The notes: generated by a model not told the origin, from the sequence alone. 37,001 bases of DNA from Gemmatimonadota bacterium (GCA_009838845.1 VXRD01000166.1:1-37001); one strand, 5' to 3'; counted from the stretch's first letter, positions 1-8,088 are shown. Program-made: numbers and translations.

Positions 1-47
1 CTGTGATAGATCTTAATAAAAAATAAAAAAGTTGTTTTTAAGGCTTC

Positions 48-78
48 AATAACCTGTCCAAAAGAACAGGTTATTTTT
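48..78 (+). terminator. Rho-independent terminator of an upstream gene
   Basis: A perfect 10-bp stem (AATAACCTGT at 48-57 with ACAGGTTATT at 66-75) encloses an 8-nt loop and runs into a short T tract at 74-78. It has the form of an intrinsic terminator for a gene that ends left of the window. The AT-rich stretch at 11-40 before it contains nothing else I can identify. Confidence 0.75.
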
Positions 79-165
79 GTACTCGAGAACGATGTATCGG
101 AATCACAAAGATAATATTTTTTTACACATAAACATATCAACACGATTCTTTAAAGAAAGGTTCAG

Positions 166-744
166 ATGAGAATTTCAGTCGTCATCAGTAGTCTCAATAC
201 CGATAGTCGCAGCAGGATGCTCGCTGCCATGTGCCAAGCCGCTCTGGAGGACAAGGGTATTTCTGTTGACTTTATCGATCTTCGACAATTTGACCCACCA
301 AATTTCGACGACGATGAAATCTATTCATCAGAGGTTTACCTATCGTGCCACAAAGTCATAGCAGCCGCAGATGCTGTTATATTGGCCAGTCCAGTGTACA
401 ATTGGGCGTGTTGCTCTGAACTCAAGAAATTTGTCGAGTATATAGGTTCCACGCCACAAGACGGTTCCCTCAGAGGAGCTTTCTACGATAAGATTGTAAT
501 GTTTGTCAATGCTGGTGGATTGCCGCACAGCTATATGGCATTTGCCTCGCTGGCAACGTCCCTTATGCTGGATTTCAAGTGTATTATCAGCCCGTATAAC
601 GTGTATGTACACGATGCCAATTGGGTTGGGGAAAATGAACTCGACGACAAGAGGAAGGCGAGATTGAATAAGTCGCTGGATGTGCTGATTGAACTTGCAG
701 AGCGACTCCAGGACCGATCTTATACCTCGAACTGGGAGATTTGA
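166..744 (+). CDS. NAD(P)H-dependent FMN reductase-like flavoprotein
   Basis: This 192-residue cytosolic protein has the flavodoxin-like fold of the NADPH-dependent FMN reductase family. Such enzymes bind FMN and pass electrons from NAD(P)H to flavins, quinones or other small acceptors. The N-terminal beta strand and phosphate loop are seen as SVVISSLNTDSRSRML (residues 4-19), and the second flavin-binding element as SPVYNWACCSELKKFVEY near residues 78-95; both are typical of the family. The length is normal for it. The ATG follows AAAGAAAGG, a good ribosome-binding site. The gene stands alone between two terminators, so its substrate cannot be read from context. It could equally be an azoreductase-like or iron-reductase-like member; fold assignment is firm, function is not. 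Confidence 0.8.
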   Translation: MRISVVISSLNTDSRSRMLAAMCQAALEDKGISVDFIDLRQFDPPNFDDDEIYSSEVYLSCHKVIAAADAVILASPVYNWACCSELKKFVEYIGSTPQDGSLRGAFYDKIVMFVNAGGLPHSYMAFASLATSLMLDFKCIISPYNVYVHDANWVGENELDDKRKARLNKSLDVLIELAERLQDRSYTSNWEI

Positions 745-787
745 AGATGTTTTGATCTAATTTACAATACCAATATCTCAAATCACA

Positions 788-824
788 AAAGGCCGATGTT
801 TGCACGTTGGCCTTTGTATTTTTT
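788..824. terminator. Bidirectional terminator between convergent genes
   Basis: The inverted repeat AAAGGCC (788-794) and GGCCTTT (809-815) is followed on the plus strand by a T run at 819-824. On the minus strand the run of A before 791 becomes a T tract. It lies exactly between the plus-strand flavoprotein gene and the minus-strand aminotransferase gene and can serve both. Confidence 0.75.
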
Positions 825-832
825 ATGTGGCT

Positions 833-1735
833 CTAAGGAATGGGTTCGCCGTGTTCGGCAGTGTGTTTGGCGTATTGTTCGCGCAGGTGATTGGTGATGG
901 GACCGGGTTTGCCGCTGCCGATGGTGCGACCATCTACTTCGAGGATGGGCGAGAGTTCGCCCATGGTGCCCGTGGTGAAGCTTTCATCTGCGGTATAGAC
1001 TTCGGTAAGCGATAGGTTGCGTTCGGTAACTTCGATGCCCAGGTTGCGCGCGAGGTCGAGTACTACACCTCTTGTTATGCCGGGCAAGCAGGAATCCGCG
1101 TGGGGCGTGATAAGCGCCCCTTTTTTAACGATGAAGATATTGGTGGCATTGGTTTCGGATACATAGCCGAAGATGTCGAGCATGATCGCGTCATCAACGC
1201 CTGCGACATTGGCTTCTATTTTGGCGAGGATGTTGTTGATCAGATTGTTGTGATGGATTTTGGAGTCGATGCACATGGGCGGATTGCGGCGAACAGAGGC
1301 GGTGATCAGGCGGATGCCGTCAGAGGAATAAACAGGGGGTTTCCATTCTGGTAGCACAATGAGGCAGGAGCCGTATTGATTAAAGTGCGGACTCATGCCC
1401 GATGAGGTTTTTTTTCCCCGCGTGAGCGTGAGTCGGATATGCACTTCATCGCGCATGTTATTGGCTTTGAGGGTTTCAAAGATCGCGGTTTTGATTGCTT
1501 CACGAGAGGGGATATCCGCAAAAGCCATGGCTTTGGCAGAGTCGAAGAGGCGGTCGAGGTGCGCGTCGAGTTGGAAGATTTTGCCGTTGTACACGCGCAG
1601 GCCCTCCCACACGGCATCGCCGCCCTGGACCGAGCTATCAAAAACGGATATTTTGGCGTCTTCGCGCGGGAGCAGTTCGCCGCCGACGTGGATGAGGATG
1701 TTTTCGTTTCGCGGGTCGGGTAATTGGATAGACAC
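833..1735 (-). CDS. Class IV PLP aminotransferase, branched-chain aminotransferase-like
   Basis: This 300-residue fold-type IV PLP enzyme would transfer an amino group between an amino acid and a 2-oxo acid. The Schiff-base lysine is K159 (CIDSKIHHNNL), the pyridine-nitrogen glutamate is E194 (YVSETNATNIF), and the phosphate-binding stretch is TTGTMGELSPI near residues 256-266. The start is GTG with CGGAG upstream. It lies 11 bases after the sulfotransferase-like gene and is the last gene of a four-gene minus-strand operon. From memory, the whole protein, from the GGELLPREDAKISVFDS region to the PIP terminus, resembles the C-terminal half of plant branched-chain-aminotransferase-like fusion proteins more than IlvE of central metabolism. 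The natural amino donor is unknown; a valine, leucine or isoleucine role is possible but not shown. Confidence 0.88.
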   Translation of the reverse strand: MSIQLPDPRNENILIHVGGELLPREDAKISVFDSSVQGGDAVWEGLRVYNGKIFQLDAHLDRLFDSAKAMAFADIPSREAIKTAIFETLKANNMRDEVHIRLTLTRGKKTSSGMSPHFNQYGSCLIVLPEWKPPVYSSDGIRLITASVRRNPPMCIDSKIHHNNLINNILAKIEANVAGVDDAIMLDIFGYVSETNATNIFIVKKGALITPHADSCLPGITRGVVLDLARNLGIEVTERNLSLTEVYTADESFTTGTMGELSPILEVDGRTIGSGKPGPITNHLREQYAKHTAEHGEPIP

Positions 1736-1746
1736 GGGTACTCCGT

Positions 1747-2478
1747 TTACTCAGCTTTGATGGCATGTGCATAAAGCTGGTCGTAATAGGGTTGGCATTC
1801 TTCGAGGAGGGGTCGCAAACGATCGGGAAAGGGTTCGGTTTTGGGACGATAGGGTTGAAAGCCAGTGGATTTGTGGACATTGTGATACCAGTGTTGCGCC
1901 CATATTCCGTCTTCGGGACGAGGTCCGGCTTTCCACGTGAGCATTACGAGATCAAAGGGTATGTTCAAGGCGTCGCAGAGTTTTGTGAGGACATGCCGTG
2001 GATTTTTGAGGAGTTCTCGAGAATCGAGCACGGGGTATTTTTGACCTATGGCGTGAAACTCGCTCAGGAGTTGGGCTTGCATTTTGTAGCCCGTGTCGCG
2101 CAGGGTGGGGATTTTGAGCTGGTTGACGAGCGAGGGGAGCATGTCAACGGGGTCGCGCGTGAGCAGGACATTGTGGGTGTGTTCAAAAAAGTCGTGGCTT
2201 ATTTCGACGAGATGATGGGCCATCTGTTTCATAAAGAGCACGGGCCGATCACAGGGACCGAGGATGATATCGCGAATGACGGTTTCGCCATTGCATTCCA
2301 TGGCGGCCATGACTTCGTTTGCGCCCGGGTGTTTGGCAGCAGACACCCGTAAATAATGACCGTAGAGAGGTTCGTCAATTACGCGGGTGTCTGACCGCTG
2401 TGCGAATGAGTACATGAGGGCGGTTGAGACATTGCGGGGACCGCTCCACATGTTTAGACGCAGAATATCGGCAGGCAT
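1747..2478 (-). CDS. P-loop sulfotransferase-like protein
   Basis: This 243-residue protein begins with a sulfotransferase-type P-loop, MWSGPRNVSTALMYSF (residues 10-25), which in this superfamily binds the 5'-phosphosulfate end of PAPS. The later LLTRDPVDMLPS stretch matches the 3'-phosphate-binding Arg/Ser region. I chose the ATG at 2478 because it starts directly before the P-loop and one base after the stop of the sarcosine oxidase gene; a start at 2523 would overlap that gene by 44 bases. No strong ribosome-binding site is visible, so translational coupling is likely. The paired aminotransferase follows 11 bases downstream. Plants carry a very similar domain fused in front of a class IV aminotransferase. 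Whether it transfers sulfate, and to what, is unknown; kinase-like or binding roles remain possible. Confidence 0.78.
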   Translation of the reverse strand: MPADILRLNMWSGPRNVSTALMYSFAQRSDTRVIDEPLYGHYLRVSAAKHPGANEVMAAMECNGETVIRDIILGPCDRPVLFMKQMAHHLVEISHDFFEHTHNVLLTRDPVDMLPSLVNQLKIPTLRDTGYKMQAQLLSEFHAIGQKYPVLDSRELLKNPRHVLTKLCDALNIPFDLVMLTWKAGPRPEDGIWAQHWYHNVHKSTGFQPYRPKTEPFPDRLRPLLEECQPYYDQLYAHAIKAE

Positions 2479-2479
2479 A

Positions 2480-3652
2480 TCACATTCGGAAGACGGGTTT
2501 AAAATTGGGATCGGTGATGGCATCGCGTTGTAGTGCGAAAGGTTCTATTGGATAATCCGTGTGTCCATCAATGGCGAGTTCGCTGAGGATTTTGCCCAGG
2601 ATACCAGAGAATTTGTACGCGTGCCCGGCGCCTACACAGACGATGATCTGGGGATGCTCGGGGAGTGTATCAATTACGAAATGGCGGTCTTTGGGCATTG
2701 TGTAGAGACAGGTTTTGGTATAGAGCTTTGGGCCGAGGAATCCGGGGATGTTTTCTTTGAGCCAGGCTTCCTGGTAACGTTCGCGTTCGGCATCGGGGTC
2801 ATAGGTGCGCGTATCGGTTGTCACTGCTGGACCGGATGCGTCAATGCCGACTTTGGTGGCGACTTCGCCATAGATGGGGAATCCGTAGATGGATTCGTCG
2901 GCATGAGAGATGAATATGGGGAATTTCCCAATGGCAAAGTCCGGCAGGTTTGGCGTGGCGTAGTATGTGACTTGTTCCTGGGTTACGGTGAGGGATAGAT
3001 TCACGTTCACGCTGGCGAGCAGGCGATCTGTCCAGGCACCTGCTGTGACGATGAGTTTGCGGCATGAGAAGTTGCCCTGTTTAGTTTCGATTGTGACGCC
3101 GGTGTTGGTCGGGCGAATGCGCGTGGCTTCACAGTTGTCCAACATGGTGGCACCGCGATAACGCGCCATGGCTACATGGGTGGCATTTCCCCGACTTGCA
3201 TCTACCAATCCGGTATCGGCCTGGTAGATGCCATCGACTTCGTATTTTAGATGGAATTGCGGAAAGCGTTTCACGATTTCATCGGCGTCAACGCGATCGT
3301 AGGGAACGCCTGTTTCATCCATTGCGCCCGTGTATTTGTCGATTTCATATCGGTAGGGGTGATCGACGGGTGAAAATTGGACGCTGCCCGTTTTGAAAAC
3401 CATCTGGACGCCGGATTCCTCTTCGAGCGTATGCCATGCGGTGTACGAGGCAGGTGCCAGGCGGATGTATTGGGGGTAGTAATAGGTCAGGCGGATGATG
3501 CGCGAGTGATCCTGGGAGCCGCCGTGGTGATGACCGTGTTCAAATTGTTCTATGCCCAGAACGTCTTTGCTTTTTCGGCGCGAGAGCCAATACGCTGTTG
3601 CACTGCCTATGCCTCCACAACCGAGGACGATGTATTCGTAATCTGTTTTCAT
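2480..3652 (-). CDS. Monomeric sarcosine oxidase-like FAD enzyme
   Basis: This 390-residue flavoenzyme of the DAO/MSOX family would oxidise an N-methyl amino acid such as sarcosine, giving glycine, formaldehyde and hydrogen peroxide. The N-terminal Rossmann motif is VLGCGGIGSATAYWLSRR (residues 9-26). A HSRIIRLTY stretch follows at 49-57, as in monomeric sarcosine oxidase. The KTCLYTMPKDRHFVID segment places a cysteine at residue 315, the number of the covalent FAD attachment site in Bacillus MSOX. Length matches the family. It starts 10 bases after the methyltransferase gene, so both are co-transcribed. The ribosome-binding site is weak (TAAG). N-methyltryptophan or another secondary amine is an alternative substrate, but a betaine-demethylating neighbour makes sarcosine the best guess. 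Confidence 0.87.
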   Translation of the reverse strand: MKTDYEYIVLGCGGIGSATAYWLSRRKSKDVLGIEQFEHGHHHGGSQDHSRIIRLTYYYPQYIRLAPASYTAWHTLEEESGVQMVFKTGSVQFSPVDHPYRYEIDKYTGAMDETGVPYDRVDADEIVKRFPQFHLKYEVDGIYQADTGLVDASRGNATHVAMARYRGATMLDNCEATRIRPTNTGVTIETKQGNFSCRKLIVTAGAWTDRLLASVNVNLSLTVTQEQVTYYATPNLPDFAIGKFPIFISHADESIYGFPIYGEVATKVGIDASGPAVTTDTRTYDPDAERERYQEAWLKENIPGFLGPKLYTKTCLYTMPKDRHFVIDTLPEHPQIIVCVGAGHAYKFSGILGKILSELAIDGHTDYPIEPFALQRDAITDPNFKPVFRM

Positions 3653-3662
3653 GGTCTTATAT

Positions 3663-4715
3663 TTAGAGATTTTTTGCGTTGTCCAGATTGTATTTTTTCA
3701 GGCTTTTGTGGGTGCCGAAGGCATAGTGCCTGGACATGTCTGGCGAATAGCGACTGGCTTCTGGCGTGCGTCCGAGTGCTTCTGCAATGGCGCGAACATG
3801 ATGAGGTGCGCCGCCGCAGCAGACGCCGAGGTAGCGGATATCCGCGCTGTATGCCTCTCTGGCAAATTCTGCCATTTCATACCGATTGCAGGTAAAGGGA
3901 TCAAGCGCAGTGGGAAAGGGGCGGTCTTCGGGCAAGCGCGGGTCGCGGAGGGACTGCATGGTGGGATGATCAGGGGTGGTGCGGTAGGGGACGGGCAATG
4001 CCGCAACATGGCACGATACAGCTTGCCGAATGCGCATAACTGCGGGCATCATGGTCTGAGGACCTCGCGCGCAGTTAATACCGACGACAGTCGCGCCGTC
4101 TTGCTCTAATTGTTTGGCAGCGACTTCGAGGGGAATCCCGTCTCTGAGGTCGTCTTCTCTGTGCGGGGTGAGGGTGACGACGGCTGGTAGGCCAGTTTCT
4201 GTGATGGCTTTGAGGGCGATTCGCGCTTCGCCAAAAAAGGAGAAGGTTTCGGCGATGATAAAATCGACATTTGCCTCGGTTGCCCAGTTAATTTGTTCTT
4301 CGAACATGCCGCGAACAACTGAGTCAGATGCTTTGTCATTGGGATGCCAGATATTTGTGTTGCAAATATTGCCTGCGACCAGAGGTGGCTCTCCAGCGGC
4401 TTCGCGCGCTATGTCGTGGGCGATTGATAAGGCGTTTTTTTGAAGGGATTCGAGCAACTCTTCTTTGCCGATTAGACGCAGTTTTTCGCGGTGGGCGTAA
4501 TACGTGAGGGCTTCGATAACATCTGAGCCAGCCCGCAAAAATTCGCGGTGTAAAGCGGCGACTGCTTCGGGGTGTTCTAAGACGACTTCGGGTACATAAG
4601 CTCCTGCCTGGAGATATCCCCTGCGTTCGAGTTCAAAGACATACCCTTCGGCGCATATTACACCGCTTTCGTCCAGGCGCTGCAACAGCCCGCGTTTTGG
4701 AATTTGTTTATCCAT
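3663..4715 (-). CDS. Betaine-homocysteine S-methyltransferase-like protein
   Basis: This 350-residue Zn-dependent methyltransferase of the homocysteine S-methyltransferase (Pfam S-methyl_trans) family would move a methyl group from a donor such as glycine betaine to homocysteine. Three zinc-ligand cysteines are visible: C215 (GINCARGP) and C299/C300 (GVCCGGAPHH). Their spacing is nearly that of human BHMT (217, 299, 300). The conserved barrel segment ICAEGYVFELERRGYL lies near the N-terminus. I chose the ATG at 4715 because AAAGGA precedes it by 5 bases, and because an upstream ATG at 4781 would sit inside the likely promoter. It is the first gene of the minus-strand operon that also encodes sarcosine oxidase. 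An S-methylmethionine donor is an alternative. It is not a full MetH: no cobalamin domain is present. Confidence 0.85.
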   Translation of the reverse strand: MDKQIPKRGLLQRLDESGVICAEGYVFELERRGYLQAGAYVPEVVLEHPEAVAALHREFLRAGSDVIEALTYYAHREKLRLIGKEELLESLQKNALSIAHDIAREAAGEPPLVAGNICNTNIWHPNDKASDSVVRGMFEEQINWATEANVDFIIAETFSFFGEARIALKAITETGLPAVVTLTPHREDDLRDGIPLEVAAKQLEQDGATVVGINCARGPQTMMPAVMRIRQAVSCHVAALPVPYRTTPDHPTMQSLRDPRLPEDRPFPTALDPFTCNRYEMAEFAREAYSADIRYLGVCCGGAPHHVRAIAEALGRTPEASRYSPDMSRHYAFGTHKSLKKYNLDNAKNL

Positions 4716-4752
4716 TGCTTGTCCTTTAACATGATGGATCAAAAGCAATTGC

Positions 4753-4781
4753 ATGGTAGGGATTTGCGATTGGGAAGTCAA
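4753..4781 (-). promoter_or_regulatory. Sigma-70-like promoter for the methyltransferase operon
   Basis: On the minus strand TTGACT (4781-4776) is separated by 17 bases from TACCAT (4758-4753). It lies 38 bases upstream of the ATG at 4715. The -35 is close to consensus and the -10 matches at four of six positions. Confidence 0.5.
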
Positions 4782-4797
4782 GGCAGAGTTATCTCGT

Positions 4798-4826
4798 TTG
4801 ACTTAGCGTGGATGGCGTTATATTCT
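4798..4826 (+). promoter_or_regulatory. Sigma-70-like promoter for the PhyH-sulfatase operon
   Basis: TTGACT (4798-4803) is followed 17 bases later by TATTCT (4821-4826); an overlapping TATATT at 4819-4824 gives a 15-base spacer. It faces the PhyH gene starting at 4877, back to back with the minus-strand promoter at 4753-4781. Confidence 0.5.
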
Positions 4827-4876
4827 AAAGAGCGTTGGAAGGGAGTGTACGCTCAGAGATATTGGAGGATTCCGCT

Positions 4877-5695
4877 ATGGGTTTGACCGAAGAGGAGAGA
4901 TTTAGATTTGATTTGACGGGGTTTATGGTTCGACCGGCGATTTTATCGAAAGACGAAGTGGCGGCGATTGTGGATCAGATTGATCGGATTAAGCACAATC
5001 CCGAATCTTTACCTCCCGAACATCGCGCCGTTCCCGGTGGACCGGCGAGTGTGTTGATCGATCATCCGAAGGTGATCGATGTTTTGCACGAGATTATCGG
5101 GCCAGAGATTCGGCTGGAGGCGGCCGGGTGTGTTTGGAGAAAGAAGGGCCAATCCCATGGCGAATTGCACGGAGGGGGTCCGAGGCAGATAGATCCGATT
5201 TTTGGGTATCGGGTTCAAAATGGGCGCATCCATGCGGGGATGGTTCGGGTAATTTTTGAACTGTCGGGGGTGAACAAAGGGGATGGGGGCACACATTTTA
5301 TTGTGGGGAGTCATAAGGCCAATTTCCCAATGCACGAGGCGCATTTGTCGTTGAAGGAGGGGGAGCGCAGTCCATTTTTGATGACGTATGAGTGTCCGCC
5401 GGGTAGTGCACTATTTTTTACAGAAAATGTGTGTCACGCAGGTCCTGTGTGGCAGCGCGATACGCCCAGGGTGACGATTTTGCACGCGTATTCGCATTTG
5501 GCGACGCACTGGCATCGGTTAAATATTCCACCGGTGGTGCTGGAAAATTTGCCCCGCGAAAAACAGGCTTATTTCAGGCAGCCGTGGATTGCGGATTTTA
5601 AAACTCGACCGGCAACACACAATACGATGGCGCGGTTTATTGAGGGAGATGATCCGGTTGTGGATACAACCCATCGGTTGGAAGTGGGGATTTGA
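4877..5695 (+). CDS. PhyH-family oxygenase, HxG variant (paralogue A)
   Basis: This 272-residue protein belongs to the phytanoyl-CoA dioxygenase (PhyH) family of Fe(II)/2-oxoglutarate enzymes. The cupin core is recognisable: H98 in LHGGG, the VGSHK strand at 143-147, a distal metal-ligand candidate H187 in CHAGPVW, and R198 eleven residues later for the 2OG carboxylate. The aspartate of the usual HxD pair is absent and replaced by G100, as in paralogue B at 12975-13763. H94-G-E96 just before it is an alternative ligand pair, but it is not kept in paralogue B. I chose the ATG at 4877 because GGAGGA lies 7 bases upstream. It leads the plus-strand operon and is followed by a sulfatase 16 bases on. 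The substrate is unknown; halogenation, hydroxylation and loss of activity are all open. Confidence 0.83.
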   Translation: MGLTEEERFRFDLTGFMVRPAILSKDEVAAIVDQIDRIKHNPESLPPEHRAVPGGPASVLIDHPKVIDVLHEIIGPEIRLEAAGCVWRKKGQSHGELHGGGPRQIDPIFGYRVQNGRIHAGMVRVIFELSGVNKGDGGTHFIVGSHKANFPMHEAHLSLKEGERSPFLMTYECPPGSALFFTENVCHAGPVWQRDTPRVTILHAYSHLATHWHRLNIPPVVLENLPREKQAYFRQPWIADFKTRPATHNTMARFIEGDDPVVDTTHRLEVGI

Positions 5696-5711
5696 TCAAA
5701 TAGGAGGAGAT

Positions 5712-7217
5712 ATGAAGGCAGTTGTGGTGATGTTTGATTCACTAAATCGACATCTGTTGTCGCCCTATGGGTGTGACTGGACGCATACGCCAAATTTTAA
5801 ACGACTATCAGAGCGCGCGGTGACGTTTGACAGGTCTTATGTGTGTTCGATGCCGTGTATGCCAGCCAGGCGGGATTTTCATACGGGGCGGCCCAATTTT
5901 TTGCATCGTTCGTGGGGGCCGCTGGAGCCGTTTGACGATTCGGTGCCTCGCATGTTAAAGGAGCATGGTGTTTCGAGTCATCTGGTGAGCGATCATCAGC
6001 ATTATTGGGAAGACGGCGGGTGCACTTATCACACCCAGTATAGCACCTGGCAGTTTTTCAGAGGACAGGAAGGGGATCTGTGGAAGGGGCAGGTGGCAGA
6101 TCCTTCTACCGAAAATACGTATGGGCGAAATTCGGGTGAAGATGACCTGTCCCGACAGGATTTGATCAATCGGCAGTTTATGCGTCGGGAAGAAGATCAA
6201 CCCCAGTCGAAGACGTTTGAGGCGGGGATTGATTTTATTCAGCGGAATTACACGGAAGACAATTGGTTTTTGCAGATTGAAACGTTCGATCCCCACGAGC
6301 CATTTTTTTCTCAGCGCAAGTTTAAGGATCTCTACGCCGAGCATTATCGCGATTACGACGGTCCGTTGCACGATTGGCCGAGCTATGAACCGGTGAAAGA
6401 GACGCGAGAGCAAATTGAGCATATGCGGTTTGAATACGCTTCACTGCTGTCGATGTGTGATGCCAAGCTGGGCGATGTGCTGGATTTGATGGATGAATTG
6501 GAGATGTGGGAAGATACGTTGCTGGTGGTGTGGACCGATCACGGGTTTTTGCTGAGTGAGCACGATTGCTGGGCAAAGATGTGGATGCCTTTTTATGAGG
6601 AAGTGGCCCATACACCGTTTTTTGTATGGGATCCGCGATGTGGTAAGAAAGGGGAACGGCGGGAGGCATTGGTACAGCCGTCGATTGATCTGGGGCCGAC
6701 GTTGCTGGACTTTTTTGGTTTGGAGCCGACGGTGGATATGCTCGGCAAACCACTTGGCGATGCGGTGGATAACGATACGGCGGTGCGGGATGCAGCGGTT
6801 TTTGGGATGCACGGACATCAGGGCAATGTGACGGATGGGCGGTATGTGTATATGCGGGCATCGGCAGATCGGGAAAATCAGCCTTTGTTTGAATATACGT
6901 TGATGCCAACCCATATTCGATCTCATTTTGCCCCAGAGGAATTGGTGGGTAAGATGGCGCTTTCCAAACCGCTCAGTTTTACCAAAGGGTGTGAGGTGCT
7001 GAAGATTCACACTGGGCGGGATAGCAAGGGATTTAGTCCCAGATTGTTGAGAATCCATGATTTTGGGACCTTGTTATACGATTTGGAACAGGATCCAAAA
7101 CAGGAAAAGCCTCTGGAGGATCCGGAGGTTGAAAAACGAATGGTGGATCTGTTGATTCAGGGGATGGAAGCATGTGATGCGCCCCCGGAACAGTATGTGC
7201 GGCTGGGTTTGAGGTAA
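5712..7217 (+). CDS. Sulfatase, formylglycine type (CxPAR)
   Basis: This 501-residue member of the alkaline-phosphatase-superfamily sulfatases would hydrolyse a sulfate ester. The signature CMPARRDFHTGR begins at C49, the residue normally matured to formylglycine. Metal-ligand candidates are D9 (MFDSLNRH) and D276-H277 in WTDHGFLLSEHD. No signal peptide is present: the protein begins MKAVVVMFDSL, so it is probably cytoplasmic and acts on imported substrate. The ATG at 5712 follows AGGAGGAGA directly; an in-frame start at 5589 would overlap the PhyH gene. Position 4 of the signature is Ala rather than Ser, which is tolerated in the family. The substrate could be a small sulfated sugar, choline-sulfate-like compound or phosphonate ester; the sequence alone does not decide. 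No maturation enzyme is encoded in this window. Confidence 0.9.
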   Translation: MKAVVVMFDSLNRHLLSPYGCDWTHTPNFKRLSERAVTFDRSYVCSMPCMPARRDFHTGRPNFLHRSWGPLEPFDDSVPRMLKEHGVSSHLVSDHQHYWEDGGCTYHTQYSTWQFFRGQEGDLWKGQVADPSTENTYGRNSGEDDLSRQDLINRQFMRREEDQPQSKTFEAGIDFIQRNYTEDNWFLQIETFDPHEPFFSQRKFKDLYAEHYRDYDGPLHDWPSYEPVKETREQIEHMRFEYASLLSMCDAKLGDVLDLMDELEMWEDTLLVVWTDHGFLLSEHDCWAKMWMPFYEEVAHTPFFVWDPRCGKKGERREALVQPSIDLGPTLLDFFGLEPTVDMLGKPLGDAVDNDTAVRDAAVFGMHGHQGNVTDGRYVYMRASADRENQPLFEYTLMPTHIRSHFAPEELVGKMALSKPLSFTKGCEVLKIHTGRDSKGFSPRLLRIHDFGTLLYDLEQDPKQEKPLEDPEVEKRMVDLLIQGMEACDAPPEQYVRLGLR

Positions 7218-7251
7218 TCTACTGACCCCTATTCTGAAAGGAGGTCGCCGC

Positions 7252-8088
7252 TTGAAACGCGTTGGTTTTTACGATCTCGATCTGAATAATTTTCACTCAA
7301 ATGTGTATTTGAGTGCGTTCAGGAATGAATTGAAGGACCGGGGATTTGAGGTGACGGGTTGTACGGGTATTCGCCAGAAGTCGAGCCTTGCATGGGCAGA
7401 GGAAAATAGGGTGCCCTATTTTCCGGACGTGCAGGCTCTGAACGATGCGGTCGATTATTATCTCGTTCTGGCGCCGAGGACTCCGGAGCGCCATCTGGCT
7501 ATGTGTGAGGCGATTTTTCCATTTGGCAAAGCCACTTATGTGGATAAGACTTTTGCGCCCGATCTCGATACGGCGCAACAGATATTCGCGCTTGCAGATA
7601 AGTACCGCGTTCCCATACAGACTTCGTCTGCGCTGCGGTATAGCAATGTGCAGGATTTTGTGCGGGAAGCCGGTCCTCGCAAGGTGAAACACATGGTTGT
7701 CTGGCAGGGCGGGCGGTCTTTTGATGAGTACGGTATTCATCCGACAGAAATTGTGGTGAGTTGTATGGGCACGGGGGCAAAACGGCTGATGCGCCGGAGT
7801 AAGGGGAAGTACAATCAGATTTTGATCGATTTTACGGGCAACCGAACCGCGGTGATCAATATGAATGAAAAGCACAGGACGCCGCAGGCTGTTGTTGTGA
7901 CGACGACTGAGGAGACGCGGTATATGGAGGTGGATCGGGCGGTGATTTTTCCGCGTTCTACCGGGGCGATTATGGATCTTTTTGAAAGTGGCAAGGCGAA
8001 TATTCCGCGTCTGGAGAGTTTGCTGATTCGACGCATTCTGGATGTGGCGGAACGAGAGCGGGCACAACGCGAGTTTGTTGATATTTAG
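7252..8088 (+). CDS. Short Gfo/Idh/MocA-like oxidoreductase
   Basis: This 278-residue protein resembles the NAD(P)-dependent Gfo/Idh/MocA dehydrogenases of sugars and inositols. The central segment with VDKTFAPDLDTAQQIF and the following ALRYS corresponds to the EKP helix and the next strand of that family, with Asp in place of Glu. The N-terminus VGFYDLDLNNFHSNVYL lacks a clear GxGxxG nucleotide loop, and the protein is shorter than the usual 330-390 residues. Cofactor binding may therefore be altered or lost. The start is TTG at 7252 after an excellent AAAGGAGGT site. The gene lies 34 bases after a sulfatase and 121 bases before a second Gfo/Idh gene, so the two may act on the same sugar or form a mixed oligomer. 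Family assignment is moderately sure; activity is not. Confidence 0.68.
   Translation: MKRVGFYDLDLNNFHSNVYLSAFRNELKDRGFEVTGCTGIRQKSSLAWAEENRVPYFPDVQALNDAVDYYLVLAPRTPERHLAMCEAIFPFGKATYVDKTFAPDLDTAQQIFALADKYRVPIQTSSALRYSNVQDFVREAGPRKVKHMVVWQGGRSFDEYGIHPTEIVVSCMGTGAKRLMRRSKGKYNQILIDFTGNRTAVINMNEKHRTPQAVVVTTTEETRYMEVDRAVIFPRSTGAIMDLFESGKANIPRLESLLIRRILDVAERERAQREFVDI

Noticed and set aside
4716-4781. Longer N-terminus for the methyltransferase starting at 4781
   Set aside because: It would place the start inside the likely promoter, and the ATG at 4715 has a good ribosome-binding site and fits the family's N-terminus.
5153-5175. H94-G-E96 as a normal HxE metal motif in the first HxG PhyH protein
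   Set aside because: The paralogue at 12975 has H-R-G at the corresponding place, so the glutamate is not conserved, and the spacing to the GSHK strand fits LHGGG better. Kept only as an alternative.
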